A DNA stretch of 64,000 nt from Lactuca virosa (Eukaryota > Streptophyta > Magnoliopsida > Asterales > Asteraceae): assembly GCA_928212115.1 (NCBI GenBank), contig CAKMRJ010005412.1, positions 257,941,916 to 258,005,915 of the forward strand, given 5' to 3'. Under the pieces are notes generated by a model that saw only the letters and a list, made by a program, of their open reading frames with translations, searched no databases and was not told the origin of the DNA. The translations under genes were made by a program, and so were the position numbers. This document shows, in pieces, positions 11,884 to 24,113 of the stretch (the first letter of the stretch is position 1; each line of letters starts with the position of its first letter).

Positions 11884-13443
11884 GTTCTTGAAGATTCATT
11901 TGATGGTTACCACTTGATTGGCCTTGTTGTTGAGGTTGTTGGTAATTTAGAGGGGTATGTGATGTTTGTGGTGGTGCATATTGTGGTTGATGTTTTGGAT
12001 ATGGAGGTTTTTGTGATGAATATTGTGGATATTGAGATCTCATCATACCATTTGGTGGGTATAGGTTTTTTAGGTTATTCCTCCAATTCGGGGTGTATGT
12101 GTTTTGAACTCCCATGGATCTTGGTTGACCTTGATATCCTCCAATTGCATTAACATCATCCGGTTCACTTCCAAGTGTGGGACACTTATCCGTATAATGC
12201 CCGTCATTGCACAAAGTCCACAAACCATCAATTGTTGACCACTTCCAACCACCATTTGACTCAACACATTAGTCAAATCCAAGAGTTTTGATTCCAAGTG
12301 TGGGGTATTGCTAACTTCACCAACAACTTGTAGGGAACTTCTCTTCATGTCATTTTGAGTCCCAAAGTTTCTTTGATTTTGAGAAATGGTACCAAAAAGT
12401 TATATTATCTCTTGAGGTGTCTTGTTAAAGATGTCACCGCCACTTGAAGCATCAATCATCCTCCGATATTTTTCATTCATACCCTCATAAAATTGTTGAA
12501 GAAGTAATTGTCCGGGTATATTGTGTTGATGACAACTTGTACACAAGTTGTTGAAGCGCTCCCAAAAATCATGAAAAGTCTCATTCTCCCCTTAACGAAT
12601 TCCCAAAATGTCACTCCTTTGACTTGATATTCGGGAAGTGGGATAGAACTTGTTATTGAAGGCTTTGAGTAACTCTTCCCATGTGTGAATAGATCCCGGT
12701 GGTAAGTTGAATAACCACTCTCTAGCTTTATCTTCCAAGGTGAGTGGGAACGCAGTTAACTTGAAATCATCCAATGTCACATGTTAGGGTAACATGCTAA
12801 CACATATCATATGGAAGGACTTCAAATGCCTTTGAGGATCTTCTCTATCCAAACCATGGAACTTGGTGAATTGATGTATGAAACTTGACTTCAATTCAAT
12901 CCCTCAGCAGTTTGCAGGATAAACGATACCAAGAGGTTTGTGAGTAACATCCTTTTCCATCATTTGTCTAAGTGTCAACTCTTGAGGGGGATTGGGTGGA
13001 TTGGGGTTCTGTTGCATGTAATTTGGAGGTTGTTGGTAAGGTGGGTATGGATATTGTTGGTGATTATACATTTGTGGTGGATAAAGTTAGTAGTTAGGAT
13101 ATTGGTTGTAGGGGGTTTGTTGTTATGGGTACATTAGGTATTGGTACATTGGAGGTTGTTGGTAATTGGGTTGTAGTGGTTGATGTGCTTGTTGTTGTTG
13201 AATTTGAAGAGCATTGTTTTGAGGTTGGCTGTTTTGGTGGAAGTTTTGGTTTTGTGGTTGTGGTTGTTGATGATTGAGTTGATTTGGTTGAGGAGGTGGT
13301 TTATTCCAAGGTGACATATATATGAGAGGTTCTTAGTGTTGTTGTTGTTGTTGTTGTTGTTGTTGTCTTGGTTGTTAGGGTGGTGTATTGGCATCTTAAT
13401 TGTTTAGGTTTGGGTTGGGATTGTGGGGTGGAGTTTGATTCAT
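11884..13443 (-). pseudogene. Gypsy gag remnant
   Basis: A possible start is the ATG at 13443 (MNQTPPHNPN), soon followed by a stop. Next comes a region very rich in Gln, Asn and Pro (13123-13400), including a GTT/CAA triplet run at about 13337-13366. The capsid core is recognisable in KLTAFPLTLEDKAREWLFNL..WEELLKAFNNKFYP (12592-12780). A zinc knuckle lies at about 12180-12225, where the first two cysteines and the GHYTDKC half are read in different frames, so a one-base change sits inside the knuckle. Gag packages RNA into virus-like particles; this copy cannot. Confidence 0.8.
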
Positions 13444-13709
13444 GGCTATGTACTTTTCAAATGGAACGTCTTCAAAGAAATGACCAGCAATTGGAGAACT
13501 CGGCCCGGTGTCGGTATCACTTGAAGTATGCACTTGGTCTTCTATGTTTATTAGTGGAGAAGAGGAAGAAGCTTAAACGAGTTGTTGTCGCTTTTCTTGT
13601 TTGGATAACTTTTTCAACATTTTTTCTTCTTTTTCAATCTATGGATTGTAGAGTAGTTCACCGGTTCTTGTAGACCTAGGAATAAACAATCAAATAACAA
13701 TAACCAATT

Positions 13710-13727
13710 TCCCCGACAACGGCGCCA
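13710..13727 (-). other. Primer binding site, tRNA-Asp type
   Basis: On the minus strand TGGCGCCGTTGTCGGGGA matches the complement of the 3' end of plant tRNA-Asp with one mismatch (T for C at position 12). It sits about 13 bases inside the 5' LTR border and fixes the orientation of the element. Confidence 0.85.
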
Positions 13728-13740
13728 AAAATTGGTGGGA

Positions 13741-15180
13741 TGTCAAGTCCACTAAGCAAATTACATCCTTTGTTTGCAAATAAAACATAATATAATGGTA
13801 AAAAGAGGTATCAATCCTCGGAGAAATGGTTGTATTCAATCACCAATGCAATCCAATAGAACTAGTGAAATAAAACTAACTAACTACAATTAAACTAAAA
13901 AGGGAGGGTTTTGTGATTGTTTGAAAACTAAAAGACTTGAAGAACTAAAATACTTGCAATTAAGCAAGATGGTGAGATGCTCAAATATTGGAGAGAATTG
14001 GTCAACCAAGGGAAATCAACCCAATGAACATTTGTGTGTTTATCATTAGGATTCAGTATGAAGCTTATTATTCATCCCAAATTGGTTATAACAATCATGA
14101 AGCATGATATGCCAAGATTCCTCAAAGGTAGTATGGAGGTTAGGGAAGCCCACAACACACCTTCTTAATCAAAATCAAGGATTCAATTGAAGCAATTGAA
14201 CCCAAGAAAGTTCATTAGCCTTAAGAATGAAGGAATCCCTAATTGCAGGAGGATGTCAATACTTACACATCCATAAAGAAGTCATGATCCATAAGCTAGA
14301 GATGATTTCTACCATCATAAAGCCCTTGTTCTAAGCAAATTTAATGATTCAATGATAAATCAAAGAAATAAACCAACAATTGCTCATTCAAGTTCTAAGC
14401 TCATGATCAAAGTATTAAACAAGCATAAGAAATATGAACTAGAATCATAAACATAAGATAAATGACAATAAAGCATTAATCCTTCAAAACCTACAAATAT
14501 CCAAGGGTTTTAGCCCAAGTCAACCAAAATAAAGAGATTAGTCACTCATGACGACAAGATAACAATCACAAAAGTGTTTTTGCATCAAGAAACTAACAAT
14601 TAATAGAAGGATGAGGAGAATGTAGCTCAAGCTCTCAAAAATCGCCTCCATGGTGTTCTAATGGTGGAAAATTGAAGTCTGGCTGCCAAACCTAACCCCA
14701 AGGTAAATGATGAGCAAAATGACCAAAATGCCCTAAAGTGTGCGGTTGCGTGGGTACCCTCGCAAGTTTACGCGATTGAGACTCCACCCTCGCAAACGAT
14801 GCTGGAAAGTTATTGGCTCTTTTTTTCTCCATTACTCCACCCCACTACTCAAGATTCCATTGGTCTCATCCACACCTCACATGATTGAAATTTGGCCAAT
14901 CATCTTCAAGCTTCAAATGGATAGTCCAAGTCCATCTTCTTTAGTCTATGACCCATCTTCATAAGCCCACTTCATCCAAGTCTTCAATATTTTAAGCTCA
15001 ATTCCTCTTTGATGGATCCAAAAAGCCCAATAATGCTTTGAAAGCCCACCAAGCCCATCTCCAAGCCAAACCACAACCGCATCGAGACTCCAAAACCCTA
15101 CAAAATACCTCATGCAAAATAGAAGGGGTAAAAATTCTAAAAATAAACTATAAAAAAGAAGAAAATAAATTAAACTATCA
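13741..15180 (-). repeat. 5' LTR of Athila-like element, full length
   Basis: About 1440 bases from TGTCAAGTCC (plus-strand left end) to TAAACTATCA. The left border is inferred from the nearby primer site; TG at 13735 is an alternative. The right border is fixed by agreement with 5620. Because the partner LTR is truncated and no matching target duplication is visible, the element has been rearranged since insertion. Confidence 0.8.
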
Positions 15181-17587
15181 ATGTGCAAGCTAATTAATCT
15201 AAGTTGGTATTAAAAATCTAACAAACTAACATATTTTTACTCACCAAAATATCTAATTAAAACATGTTTTTTATATAGACATAGTCTTACTAATTAAACA
15301 TAAACACACTCTTAAATATAACTGAAAGAATGCATAAAGTTTAATGCAAATGTTCCGTAACAATGTCAATTTCTCCAAACAAGTTAGGGAATATGAAAAC
15401 ATGCAATTACTAGTTTACATCGACATTAAATTCTTTCGTATAATAAATTCAATGTTTGTTACTGATTTTTAATTTACGAAACAATTACGAATTCCATGAA
15501 TTGGAGAACTTCTAAGAACTAATCTAAATTCGAACAACCAACATGAACCAAGTTAAAATTCAAATGTTTAGTTTAAACAAAACTACACGTGCTATATTAA
15601 AACAAAAATGCAACGTCAAATCATATAATTAACTACATAACAAGTTCAAACTATAAATCTGGATGTGTTAATTCAACTTACAAAAGTATAAACCAAAAAT
15701 AACTTAATCGTCATTCGTATAATAATCATGTAATTGTTGGAAAAAACATGATCATAAGTTGTGACTGTGCAATAATTTCTTATATTTTTTTAGGTTGATC
15801 ATACTTATTAGTGAGCTTATCAAATAATAAATCATATTTGTATAGCACTTTATTACAATCTTTTCAATAAAGTTACAAAATTATCCAATTAAAACAAGTT
15901 CTTCAATTGTAACTAATTCACTACATAACGAACAAACTCTCAATAATTATATGAGAATAGCATTAATGTGCAAACGTATATACCAACCACAAGTGATTTT
16001 CTCATTAGCTCAGAAAACCAACAATTATACCAATTAATGTCATAATGTCAATCAACATCTATTATGAAGTCAATAACATTATTTGCTACTTTATTCGATT
16101 AAATGGTCGATTACATAACAAACAATCAACGTAACAATTCAATCTTCTAAACCCTAATTGAGGTGGTCAAGTTCAAAAAGAATTACAACAACTAAACTTG
16201 ATTTTCTAACGGAAATCATATAGATAAAAAGGAAAAAGAAACATAATCAACAACTTAAGTAGCAAATTCAAAGTCATTCACATAATTATAAACGGAATGA
16301 CTAATCTTTGGCAGAAAATGCATAATACTAAACAGAAACGACAATTAAATACTTGCAAACGAAATAAAATCGGATGTTTTGATGCCACGAACCTAAAAAA
16401 TCCTTCAAGTCGCCCCTCTCGTTCTTTTTTCTCTTATAAATACGTATGCGTGATCTGTATGTGTAATGTGTCCCCTTTTGATAAAAAATGTTTTATGTGT
16501 TTATATCCCCTAAAAGTAAGAACCAAATCCCCCCTTTTTTGCGTGAAACGTGTTAACTGTTAAGCATCCCACCATCATGGGCCTATTTAGATATCATTTA
16601 AATTAAATGATGGGCTATCAAAACCAACAAATGGGCTGACTATATAAGCTAAATAAATCAGTTCACGAAGTTCATAAGATCGTTATCCAAAAATCCAAAT
16701 CTAATCTCCACTGTCAAGATTAAAATTAGGAAAACGTCTACATGTAAAATTTCAGTTCAATCGGACCAGACCATGTTCTCCCTTTAATCCAATCATTTGA
16801 TCAAAACCGTACAATAATCTCAAAAATCCGAAAATTTATTTATATCACTTTGTTTTTGTGGTTGATCACCAATGTTGCTACGAAATTCAAGCGTGGTTGC
16901 AAGGCTTTCTATGTGACTTCATCGGTGCTCAAAATATCATCACCCGTTTGCATAAATCCACATAAGTGGCATAACATAACTTAAACGAGTAAAATTGTCT
17001 ACAACAAGCTATATAATTTGAAAGTATAAAAAGAATGTAAATTATGCAAAAACTAATATAACATGCCTGAATTGCAAATATATAAAATCTAACATAAATA
17101 TAAAATATTAAATTATATACATGTTAAATATACACAAGATATTGTGAAAATGAGTAATAAAATACTAAAATGTTGTATAAAAATGAACATAATTATATCG
17201 GTCACAAAAGTTAAGAGTCTAGCTAGGGTACTTCGTTGAGTAGCGCATTAGGTGGGTATAAGTAAACAAGGAGGATCCTATAAATTAACAAAACAATTGA
17301 TATATATTGATAACACATTTACAATTTGCATCATAAACAATTTAAACAACCACAATGGATTAGTGAAATAAAATATTCAACATATAACTACCCTTTTGAC
17401 ATATGGATTAAATGTGTGTACATTAAAAGAAATATCTTATGGACGTTATATGCAACTTCCTTTGTGGTTTTTCCTCCACCCTCCTTTCTACGCTCTTGGT
17501 TTTCTATTTCCTATTCAATATATTTTACCAACAGCTCTAGTTTACTAATTGAATAGAACTAAATATGCTCTTGAAAATAAACAATAA
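15181..17587. other. AT-rich intergenic DNA upstream of pectin methylesterase
   Basis: No convincing gene. An 88-codon frame at 16297-16563 has several cysteines but matches nothing I know and has no supporting context. The stretch presumably contains the distal promoter of the gene at 17672. I saw no clear transposon borders. Confidence 0.4.
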
Positions 17588-17595
17588 TATATATA
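17588..17595 (+). promoter_or_regulatory. Possible TATA box of pectin methylesterase gene
   Basis: TATATATA lies 77-84 bases upstream of the ATG at 17672, which would place the transcription start near 17620 with a 5' leader of about 50 bases. The 18 bases before the ATG (CAAGTTGGTGTCACT) resemble those before the paralogue at 38096 (CAAGCTGTTGTCACT). Confidence 0.4.
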
Positions 17596-17671
17596 GACAT
17601 ACACACAGACGCACACTTCCACTCGTAAAGTAGTACATGGTAATATAACAATCAAACAAGTTGGTGTCACT

Positions 17672-20129
17672 ATGTCCAACTCCAACACCAAAAACCACAC
17701 GCTTTTATATATTTTTGCTACCCTCCTGCTAACTTCTCCTGTCCTTGGAACTCATCGTTCAGACTCCAACATTATCAAATCCTCGTGTGCCATAACCTTA
17801 TACCCAGACATATGCTATTCTACACTCTCCTCCACCAGAAACCTTGCAACTAGAAAGGATGTAATCCAACTTGCTATCCATAAAACAAAAGAGATCATCC
17901 AAGAAAACTTCATGACCATAAAGAAGCTCATGGTCACTGTCAATCTCACCAAACGCGGCAAAATCGCACTCCATGACTGCTTAGAGATGATAGCTGGAAC
18001 TCTTGAAGATCTCGACATGGTGATCCGAGACCTCGAGGCATATCCAAGCAAGAAATCCCTTCAGGAACAAGCCAACGACCTCAAAACCCTCATGAGCACC
18101 ACCATTACCAACAAGGAAGCCTGCTTGGACGGCCTATCCCACGATGCAGCCTGCCATCATTTGCGCAAATACATTATTCAAGGTCAGGATCTCGGGGGTA
18201 AGATGTGTAGCAATGTTCTTGCTATGATCACGGACATGACAGACACAGATATGGCCAACAACCAGCAGGCAGAGTCGAATGTACGAAAGCTAAAGGAGGA
18301 AAAGTTGATGAGGCGGCAGGAGTGGTTGTCTAGGAAAGACAGGAGATTATTGTGGGGGAAAGTAATGAGGCCAAACGTGATTGTGTCGAAGGATGGTAAG
18401 GGAAACTATACTACGGTGGCCGAAGCCGTGAAGGCAGCGCCATTCAGTAGCAAAAGCAGGTACGTGATAAAGATATTGGCAGGGGTGTACAGGGAGTATG
18501 TTGAAATTCCAAAAAACAAAACCAACTTAATGTTTATTGGGGCCAATAGAAATAACACGATTATTACTGGGAATATGAGCGTCGGCGGCGGCAGCACAAC
18601 CTGGAAATCCGCAACCGTAGGTTAGTGTACGCAATCTTTGTGCATGTGTTTTTCTTGTTTTTGGTCGAATATATATCCTTGGGTTTTTAGAAATAACATA
18701 TAACATAATCTGTATATACATATTAATATTCACTCAACTATATAATGTTTAATAGACCGTATTTTGATACAAAATCTACTTTTTCCCCTATAGTTATTGA
18801 ACCATATAAAAGTTAAATAAAAGATTTATTTTAAATTTATAAAAGTTTTTCTTTTATCTGTTAAACCTCATATTCATATTAAAGGTCAACATTGTATTCA
18901 CATTTAGTTCTTTGTTGAGTTTAATCCATTGAATTGAATCTCATTTAATTTTTGCATTAAACTATGTATTGTAAATGCTCTCATAAGTAAAAAGACATTT
19001 TAATTTATATAATCCTAAGTAGCAATAATATTTTAGAAATCCAAAAACTTCTATATCAAAGAACACCCTTAGGGAATCTACAATTCTTTGAACACTATCT
19101 ATTAGAGTTCAATGGATTGTCATATCATCCATTAAACACCTATACAACAATACCCACAGCCTACAACCCATTAAACTCTTATTCAATCCTAATTAGCACT
19201 TTATTTCTTTCGAACCATTCATTATCATTCAACTCTTTTATTCAACTTTACAACCATGTAATCACCAACACTTCATTCAACTCATATTCAATCTTATACT
19301 ACCTGCATTGTGGATGCTCTTACCAACCAATGTTGCATGTAGGCCTGTTGTAATTTTTAGCATAATCATGCATGGTTTTACCATAACAGTTATATGATGG
19401 AGTAATGAATTGTAGCATGCATATATATTGACGACAGCGGTTAATGGTAAAGGATTCTGGGCACGTGATATAACATTTCAAAATTCAGCCGGAGCTGCGT
19501 TACATCAAGCCGTGGCACTACGTGTTAGTTCTGATTTATCGGCATTCTATAGATGTGGTATACTCGCATACCAAGATACCCTTTATGTCACCTCCGGCCG
19601 TCAGTTCTTCGTCAACTGCATGATTGTCGGCACTGTTGATTTCATTTTTGGTAATGCTGCAGCTGTCTTCCAATTTTGTAACATCCTCGCTCGTCGTCCT
19701 GATCCTAACCAAGGAAACATGCTCACTGCTCAAGGCCGAACTGATCCTCATCAAAACACTGGGCTCATCATTCAGAAGTGCAAACTCGGTGCAACTTCCG
19801 ACCTAGAACAAGTTAAAGCCAATTTTAAAACGTACCTTGGAAGGCCATGGAAGAACTATTCAAGAACGGTGATCATGGGATCATTAATTAGTGACGTGAT
19901 AGATCCTGCAGGATGGTCCCCTTGGAAGGGAACTTTCGCACTAGACACTTTGTATTATCGAGAGTACCAAAACACGGGACCTGGGGCTGATACGTCAAAG
20001 AGGGTAAAGTGGAAAGGTTGGGGTGTGATGAAGAATAAAATTGAGGCTATACCTTTCACTGTTGGAAGCTTTATCAATGGTTGGACTTGGTTGCTATCCA
20101 CTGGCTTCCCTGTCTGGCCTCTTTGGTAA
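17672..20129 (+). CDS. Pectin methylesterase with N-terminal inhibitor-like prodomain (two exons)
   Basis: The enzyme (EC 3.1.1.11 family) removes methyl groups from cell-wall homogalacturonan, altering wall stiffness. Exon 1 is 17672-18620, exon 2 is 19438-20129; joining at a GT-AG intron in phase 1 gives 546 residues. Residues 1-26 form a signal peptide; about 33-195 form a PMEI-type four-helix prodomain with Cys39, Cys48, Cys103, Cys151 and Cys161; RRLL at 224-227 is the usual subtilase processing site; the esterase domain follows. Catalytic landmarks are GVYREYVEI (271-279), QAVAL (340-344), YQDTLY with Asp363, GTVDFIFG with Asp384, and LGRPW with Arg452 and Trp454. Length and order are normal for type-I enzymes and all key residues are present, so the gene looks functional. 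A paralogue starts at 38096. Confidence 0.95.
18621..19437 (+). other. Intron of pectin methylesterase gene
   Basis: 817 bases, donor GTTAGT after GCAACCGTAG, acceptor TTGACGACAG. The split codon reads G|CG (Ala317). The position, after the SATV residues, is where I expect the single intron of this gene group. The intron is AT-rich and no inserted element was recognised. Confidence 0.9.
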
Positions 20130-20628
20130 TGGTAAATGATATTTAGCTAATTATTACACCTCTAAACTGGGTCATGACAATTTCCTTAGTTTTCTTGTGA
20201 TTTTTATGGATCAAGCAAAAAGTTTGATAGGCTAGGGAAAGAGTTTGTTAAACGGTCGATACCGTCAAACGGAAAGAAATAGTTTTTTTTTTATTTTTTT
20301 TATTTTTTATTATTGGTCATTGAAATATGTGAGATCCAAAATTGAGTCAACTTTATTTTGAAGTGTTTCATACAACAACAGTGATGATCACTTGATAACC
20401 CATAAAAATATAGTTTTTTTAACTAGAAACTTATTGATAAATAATAGATTCAAGGCTAGAATTAGATGGGTTTATTGGATGTGTAACCTTTAACCTTCAT
20501 TCCCGTCTTATTTATTTTTAGCATTTTGTTCTTTGTTCTTTTTAATAAAACTGTTGGCGGGTAAAATTAGAATCTTATTGAGGATTCCAACGACCGATGT
20601 TCGGTGTTGAGTGTTATGTATTTCTTTG
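20130..20628. other. 3' flank of pectin methylesterase gene
   Basis: Non-coding, with a T-rich run at 20280-20310. I could not choose a polyadenylation signal with confidence. Confidence 0.4.
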
Positions 20629-20906
20629 AGAGCATATGGTATGGGCAACTTGAAGTGGTGTTATAACAAGAAGCAACAAGATGATGGGGTGATGTTCATG
20701 GTGTTATAACACCATGTTAAGAGGAGAAAGATAGAGAGATAATTTGGGCCAATAGGTGATCACGTTTCTTCTTGTCATGGAGACAACAATAAGCACCACA
20801 ACAAGATGCAACAAGGAGAGGGGGCGGTGTTTTTGATGTTATAACGACGTTATGAGCTGCCAAGTCAGCCACAACAAGAAGCAACACGACCCACACCGTA
20901 TGCTCT
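20629..20906. mobile_element. Small MITE with about 20-bp inverted ends
   Basis: The left end AGAGCATATGGTATGGGC and the right end, read in reverse complement, AGAGCATACGGTGTGGGT agree at 15 of 18 positions, enclosing 278 bases. Internal ACAAGAAGCAAC motifs recur near both ends. No coding potential and no clear target duplication, so the superfamily is undecided. Confidence 0.65.
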
Positions 20907-21617
20907 GATAATTTATGCTTCGTATTGATTATATGTCTAACATAGAAAAAGATAAGATCATTTAAAAAAGTTTATTATCTAAAAAGACAATATGATCTTC
21001 AATATCCACTCTAAAATTGTCAAAAGGATAAGTCTTGTTGTACTTCAAACAATCCGATGATTATTTAATAAGTATCTATATTTGTAAATATAGATATTGA
21101 AGGGACAAAGTTAATGGAAATGATGGATTAAGTAAGGACTTGGATTGTGATATGTTGTAATCGATGACTACTTCTTTTAGTTAACTAATTGTCAGATTAA
21201 AATAATCACACAAATTATAACGGTAAAATAATAATATATTTGATTAGATTGCAATGTCTCAAACTATGAATGTGAATACACTTAAAGTGACTTTTGAAGC
21301 GTTAAATTCATTTACTCTAATTTTTTATTTTACTTTTTTTTGTTTTCATAATAAGATTGGTAACTAATAATATTATAAATTAATATTTGGGTAACTAATA
21401 TCTTTATAAATTAATATTTCAATAACTAATTTATAAATAATATAATTAGTTTATTATGGTCGTATTATTGAATGATAACTATTATATTCTTATAAATATT
21501 TGAAAATATTCATTTTATTATGTCATTTTTAGAAAAACAAAAAAACATTACGAAATATGTATTCTTATAAATACAACTTAACTATTAATTATTGATTCTC
21601 TTTTATTTATTTAAGCC
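20907..21617. other. AT-rich non-coding stretch
   Basis: I see nothing recognisable apart from short repeated phrases around AACTAATATTTATAAATTAAT at 21360-21450. Confidence 0.4.
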
Positions 21618-21622
21618 ATTAT
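21618..21622. repeat. Target-site duplication, left copy (LTR A)
   Basis: ATTAT, identical to the flank at 26321-26325. Confidence 0.8.
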
Positions 21623-21967
21623 TGTGAGATCCCCAAATTCACGATCATTTTAAAAATTTTATTTATACTTATTTTAAAATCAAAGTATCATTTTTGAAGA
21701 ATAATATTGCCGAATTTGTTTTCAGAAAACATGATAATGATATTATCAAAGCATTTCCGAAGAAATATATTTTATTTATATTAAAACACTGGGATGTTAT
21801 CGTCAATACAGAAACATAAGCATAAACAGACCTTACATTAGTTTACATTAATGATCTACATCTCATTGAATCCATCAGCATAATGTATCTTTAATGTCGC
21901 TACTTGTGATACAATAAACTGAGTGGGTCAGGTTGAGAAACATGTGGATTTCAATCCCATAATGTTA

Positions 21968-21968
21968 T

Positions 21969-22030
<62 letters not shown>
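21968..22030. repeat. (TA)n microsatellite, left half
   Basis: About 30 TA units. Together with 23939-23979 it probably was one TA array inside LTR A, split by LTR B. Confidence 0.9.
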
Positions 22031-22033
<3 letters not shown>

Positions 22034-23934
22034 CGCCCCATTCCTGGTACGAAAATAATTCTCTAAATGTTTATTTTATAAGAGCTACTCGACGAGTTGG
22101 TAGCCCTAACTCGTCGAGTAGATGCGAGCTGAACCGTGGGGTTTAAGTGGACTACTCGACAAGTCAGAAATGGACTCGGCGAGTAGGTCCATCAGGAGGA
22201 AACCCTAATCCTTAGGGTTTGCACCCTATTTAAGCAACATTATGAGTCTTCACCCCAGCCTACATCACCTCCACAGTCCATTCTCGAAACCCTAGCAACC
22301 ATTGAGTGTCTTAAAGCCTTTCTTGCAATTTTTGTGTGATTTGAAGTTAGGAGAAGGAAGAGATCTATTGGTGATTCAAGAAGAGGCAGGAGATCCAGAG
22401 TTTTTGTTGCATTTCAGAGCTCGTGAAGGTATAAAGTTTATACCTTGGTTTATTTTCACTTAGATCATCATGAAAGCTTGGTTGTTGCCACTTTTGGGTC
22501 CTTTCCAAGCTAATTTCGGGTAGAGAGCTTTTGGGACTGTAAGGACTTTAGATCTAGGCACTCTTGAGCTCCAGAAGCTCAAAGTTACCACCTTTATTCA
22601 GCCAAGATCCCATTTTATGCCCTAGACTCTCATTTCTAGCTTGTTCTGGATGATTTAGCTTCATAGCATCATGCATGCACGTAAAGTTAGCAACTTTACG
22701 TGTTATTCTAGCCTAAGGAGTCTAAATCTATGAATTAGAGACAGTGGAATCACCTAGGATCAACTGTATAATCTGAGCATGCAATGGACTCGCTGAGTTG
22801 TTCTTGGGACTCGACGAGTCAGATCGATTTCCCCAAACCCTTCTTTGATTATGAGTGAAACCACTGAGTTAAGGAGATGACTCAGCGAGTTGGACATGAG
22901 TGAGACTCGGAAACAAAAGAACTCGACGAGTCCAAGGAGAGACTCGATGAGTAGAATCGAGATGTCCCGATGTTGTGACCGTTTGAACTCGACGAGTCGG
23001 TAGAGGGACTCGGCGAGTTGGGTTGACTGAGAGTTGACTTTGACCTTGGCGTTGACTTTGATCAGGAGGGTAAAATGGTCATTTTACCCTAAGAGAGATT
23101 ATCAGTTTTTGATTAAGTGTTGTTATGGAATTATAGCCGGAGAGTCGCCGGAGCAGCAGATAGGGATCCCTCACCCAGTTTTTCAGCAGACAGCCATACG
23201 AGGTGAGTTTCCTTCCAGTAGGAACGGGTATACGGCCACAATGCCGGCCCCTTTAGATGATAGTAGTTCCGGACTTCGGTCCGATGCCGGGGTGGTCCCG
23301 AGAAGTAGCTATGTATGCTTGATGTCTTTGTGATTCATGCATGTTTATGTTATGTGTTATATGTTCCGGACTTCGATCCGATGTCGGGTAAGCCCGATGC
23401 AGTATATGTGATTATGTTATATGTTTATGCTTATGTTATGTTCAGTTTATTCCAGACTTAGGTCCGATGTCGGGCGGGGCCCGATGCAGTGGGCGGGGCC
23501 TAATTCATGTCGGACTTTGGTCTGATGTCGGGCAGGGCCCGATGCAGTGGGCGGGGCCCAATTTATGCCGGACTTCGGTCCGATGCCGGGCGGGGCCCGA
23601 TGTAGTGGGCAAGGCCCAGTATTTGTTATATGTGTTATTGTATGGTATGTGGTAGTTTGGGGGAGCTCGCTAAGCTTCGCGCTTACAGTTTCAGTTTTGG
23701 TTTCAGGTACTTCAGCTAGCAAGGGGAAGAGCTCGGGATGATGGCATGACACACACCACAGTTTTTCTTAGCCTAGGAGTTTACTCTGATATTTTATATG
23801 AGATTGTGATTTGATAACAGTTTTTATGAGATTTTTGAGATACATGTTCCATGATTTTATACTATGGCGATGATATTTATGTTTGCTAAATGATTTTGAA
23901 AACGAAATTTTTGGCTAGTATTTTTAGGATGTTT

Positions 23935-23936
<2 letters not shown>
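22029..23936 (+). mobile_element. Solo LTR (LTR B) with ACTCGNCGAGT palindromes
   Basis: A plus-strand LTR starting (TA)TAACGCCCCATTCCTGG, where related LTRs start TGTAACGCCCC, and ending AGGATGTTTCA. It lies between two halves of a TA microsatellite, so its 5-bp duplication (ATATA versus AAATA) is uninformative. It carries about eleven copies or variants of ACTCGNCGAGT (for example 22087, 22109, 22154, 22173 and several between 22785 and 23015), and a GC-rich 58-bp repeat near its 3' end. There is no internal region, hence a solo LTR. The 99-codon frame at 23034 and those at 23467-23752 are by-products of the GC-rich repeats. Confidence 0.75.
23453..23626. repeat. 58-bp GC-rich tandem repeat, three units
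   Basis: Units start at 23453, 23511 and 23569 with a variant of CGGACTTCGGTCCGATG and contain CGGGCGGGGCCCGATG. Two more diverged copies of the first half occur at 23269 and 23366. The core is nearly palindromic. Related CCCGACATCGGGCC-like text occurs in the inner Gypsy LTR at 54170-54380. Confidence 0.85.

Positions 23937-23938
<2 letters not shown>

Positions 23939-23979
<41 letters not shown>
23939..23979. repeat. (TA)n microsatellite, right half
   Basis: About 20 TA units directly after LTR B. Confidence 0.9.
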
Positions 23980-23983
<4 letters not shown>

Positions 23984-24113
23984 CTCGCAATATACAATTT
24001 CACCTCATATAATCAATTTACCCCACCCCCGTCGATCCTCACAATGACACAATCTACACTCTTGGATCTAAAATGAACGGCGTTACCTAATCCATACTCC
24101 CGGATCAGGTATA

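Larger units (their letters stand above)
4736..15180 (-). mobile_element. Athila/Tat-like Ty3/Gypsy retrotransposon, defective
   Basis: The element reads right to left: 5' LTR (13741-15180), primer binding site for tRNA-Asp (13710-13727), gag, protease, reverse transcriptase, RNase H, integrase, a 2-kb untranslated tail, polypurine tract (5621-5635) and 3' LTR (4736-5620). The LTRs share long runs, for example from ATAAGCTAGAGATGATTTC at 4736 and 14291, and both end TAAACTATCA on the plus strand, giving LTRs that start TGATAGTTTA. The integrase C-terminus with FKVNGHHLKPFYE and the Asp-type primer site point to the non-chromoviral Athila/Tat branch. Every coding domain is interrupted. No chromodomain and no convincing envelope-like frame was seen. 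Confidence 0.85.

Noticed and set aside
16297..16563. 88-codon frame with several cysteines
   Set aside because: No known family, no promoter or neighbouring support, and such a length is expected by chance in this much DNA.
19117..19353. 78-codon frame in the pectin methylesterase intron
   Set aside because: Lies between a good donor and a good acceptor, and its translation is unrelated to the enzyme.
23447..23752. Overlapping frames on both strands (62-101 codons)
   Set aside because: They are open only because the 58-bp repeat is GC-rich; the translations are repeats of the same peptide.
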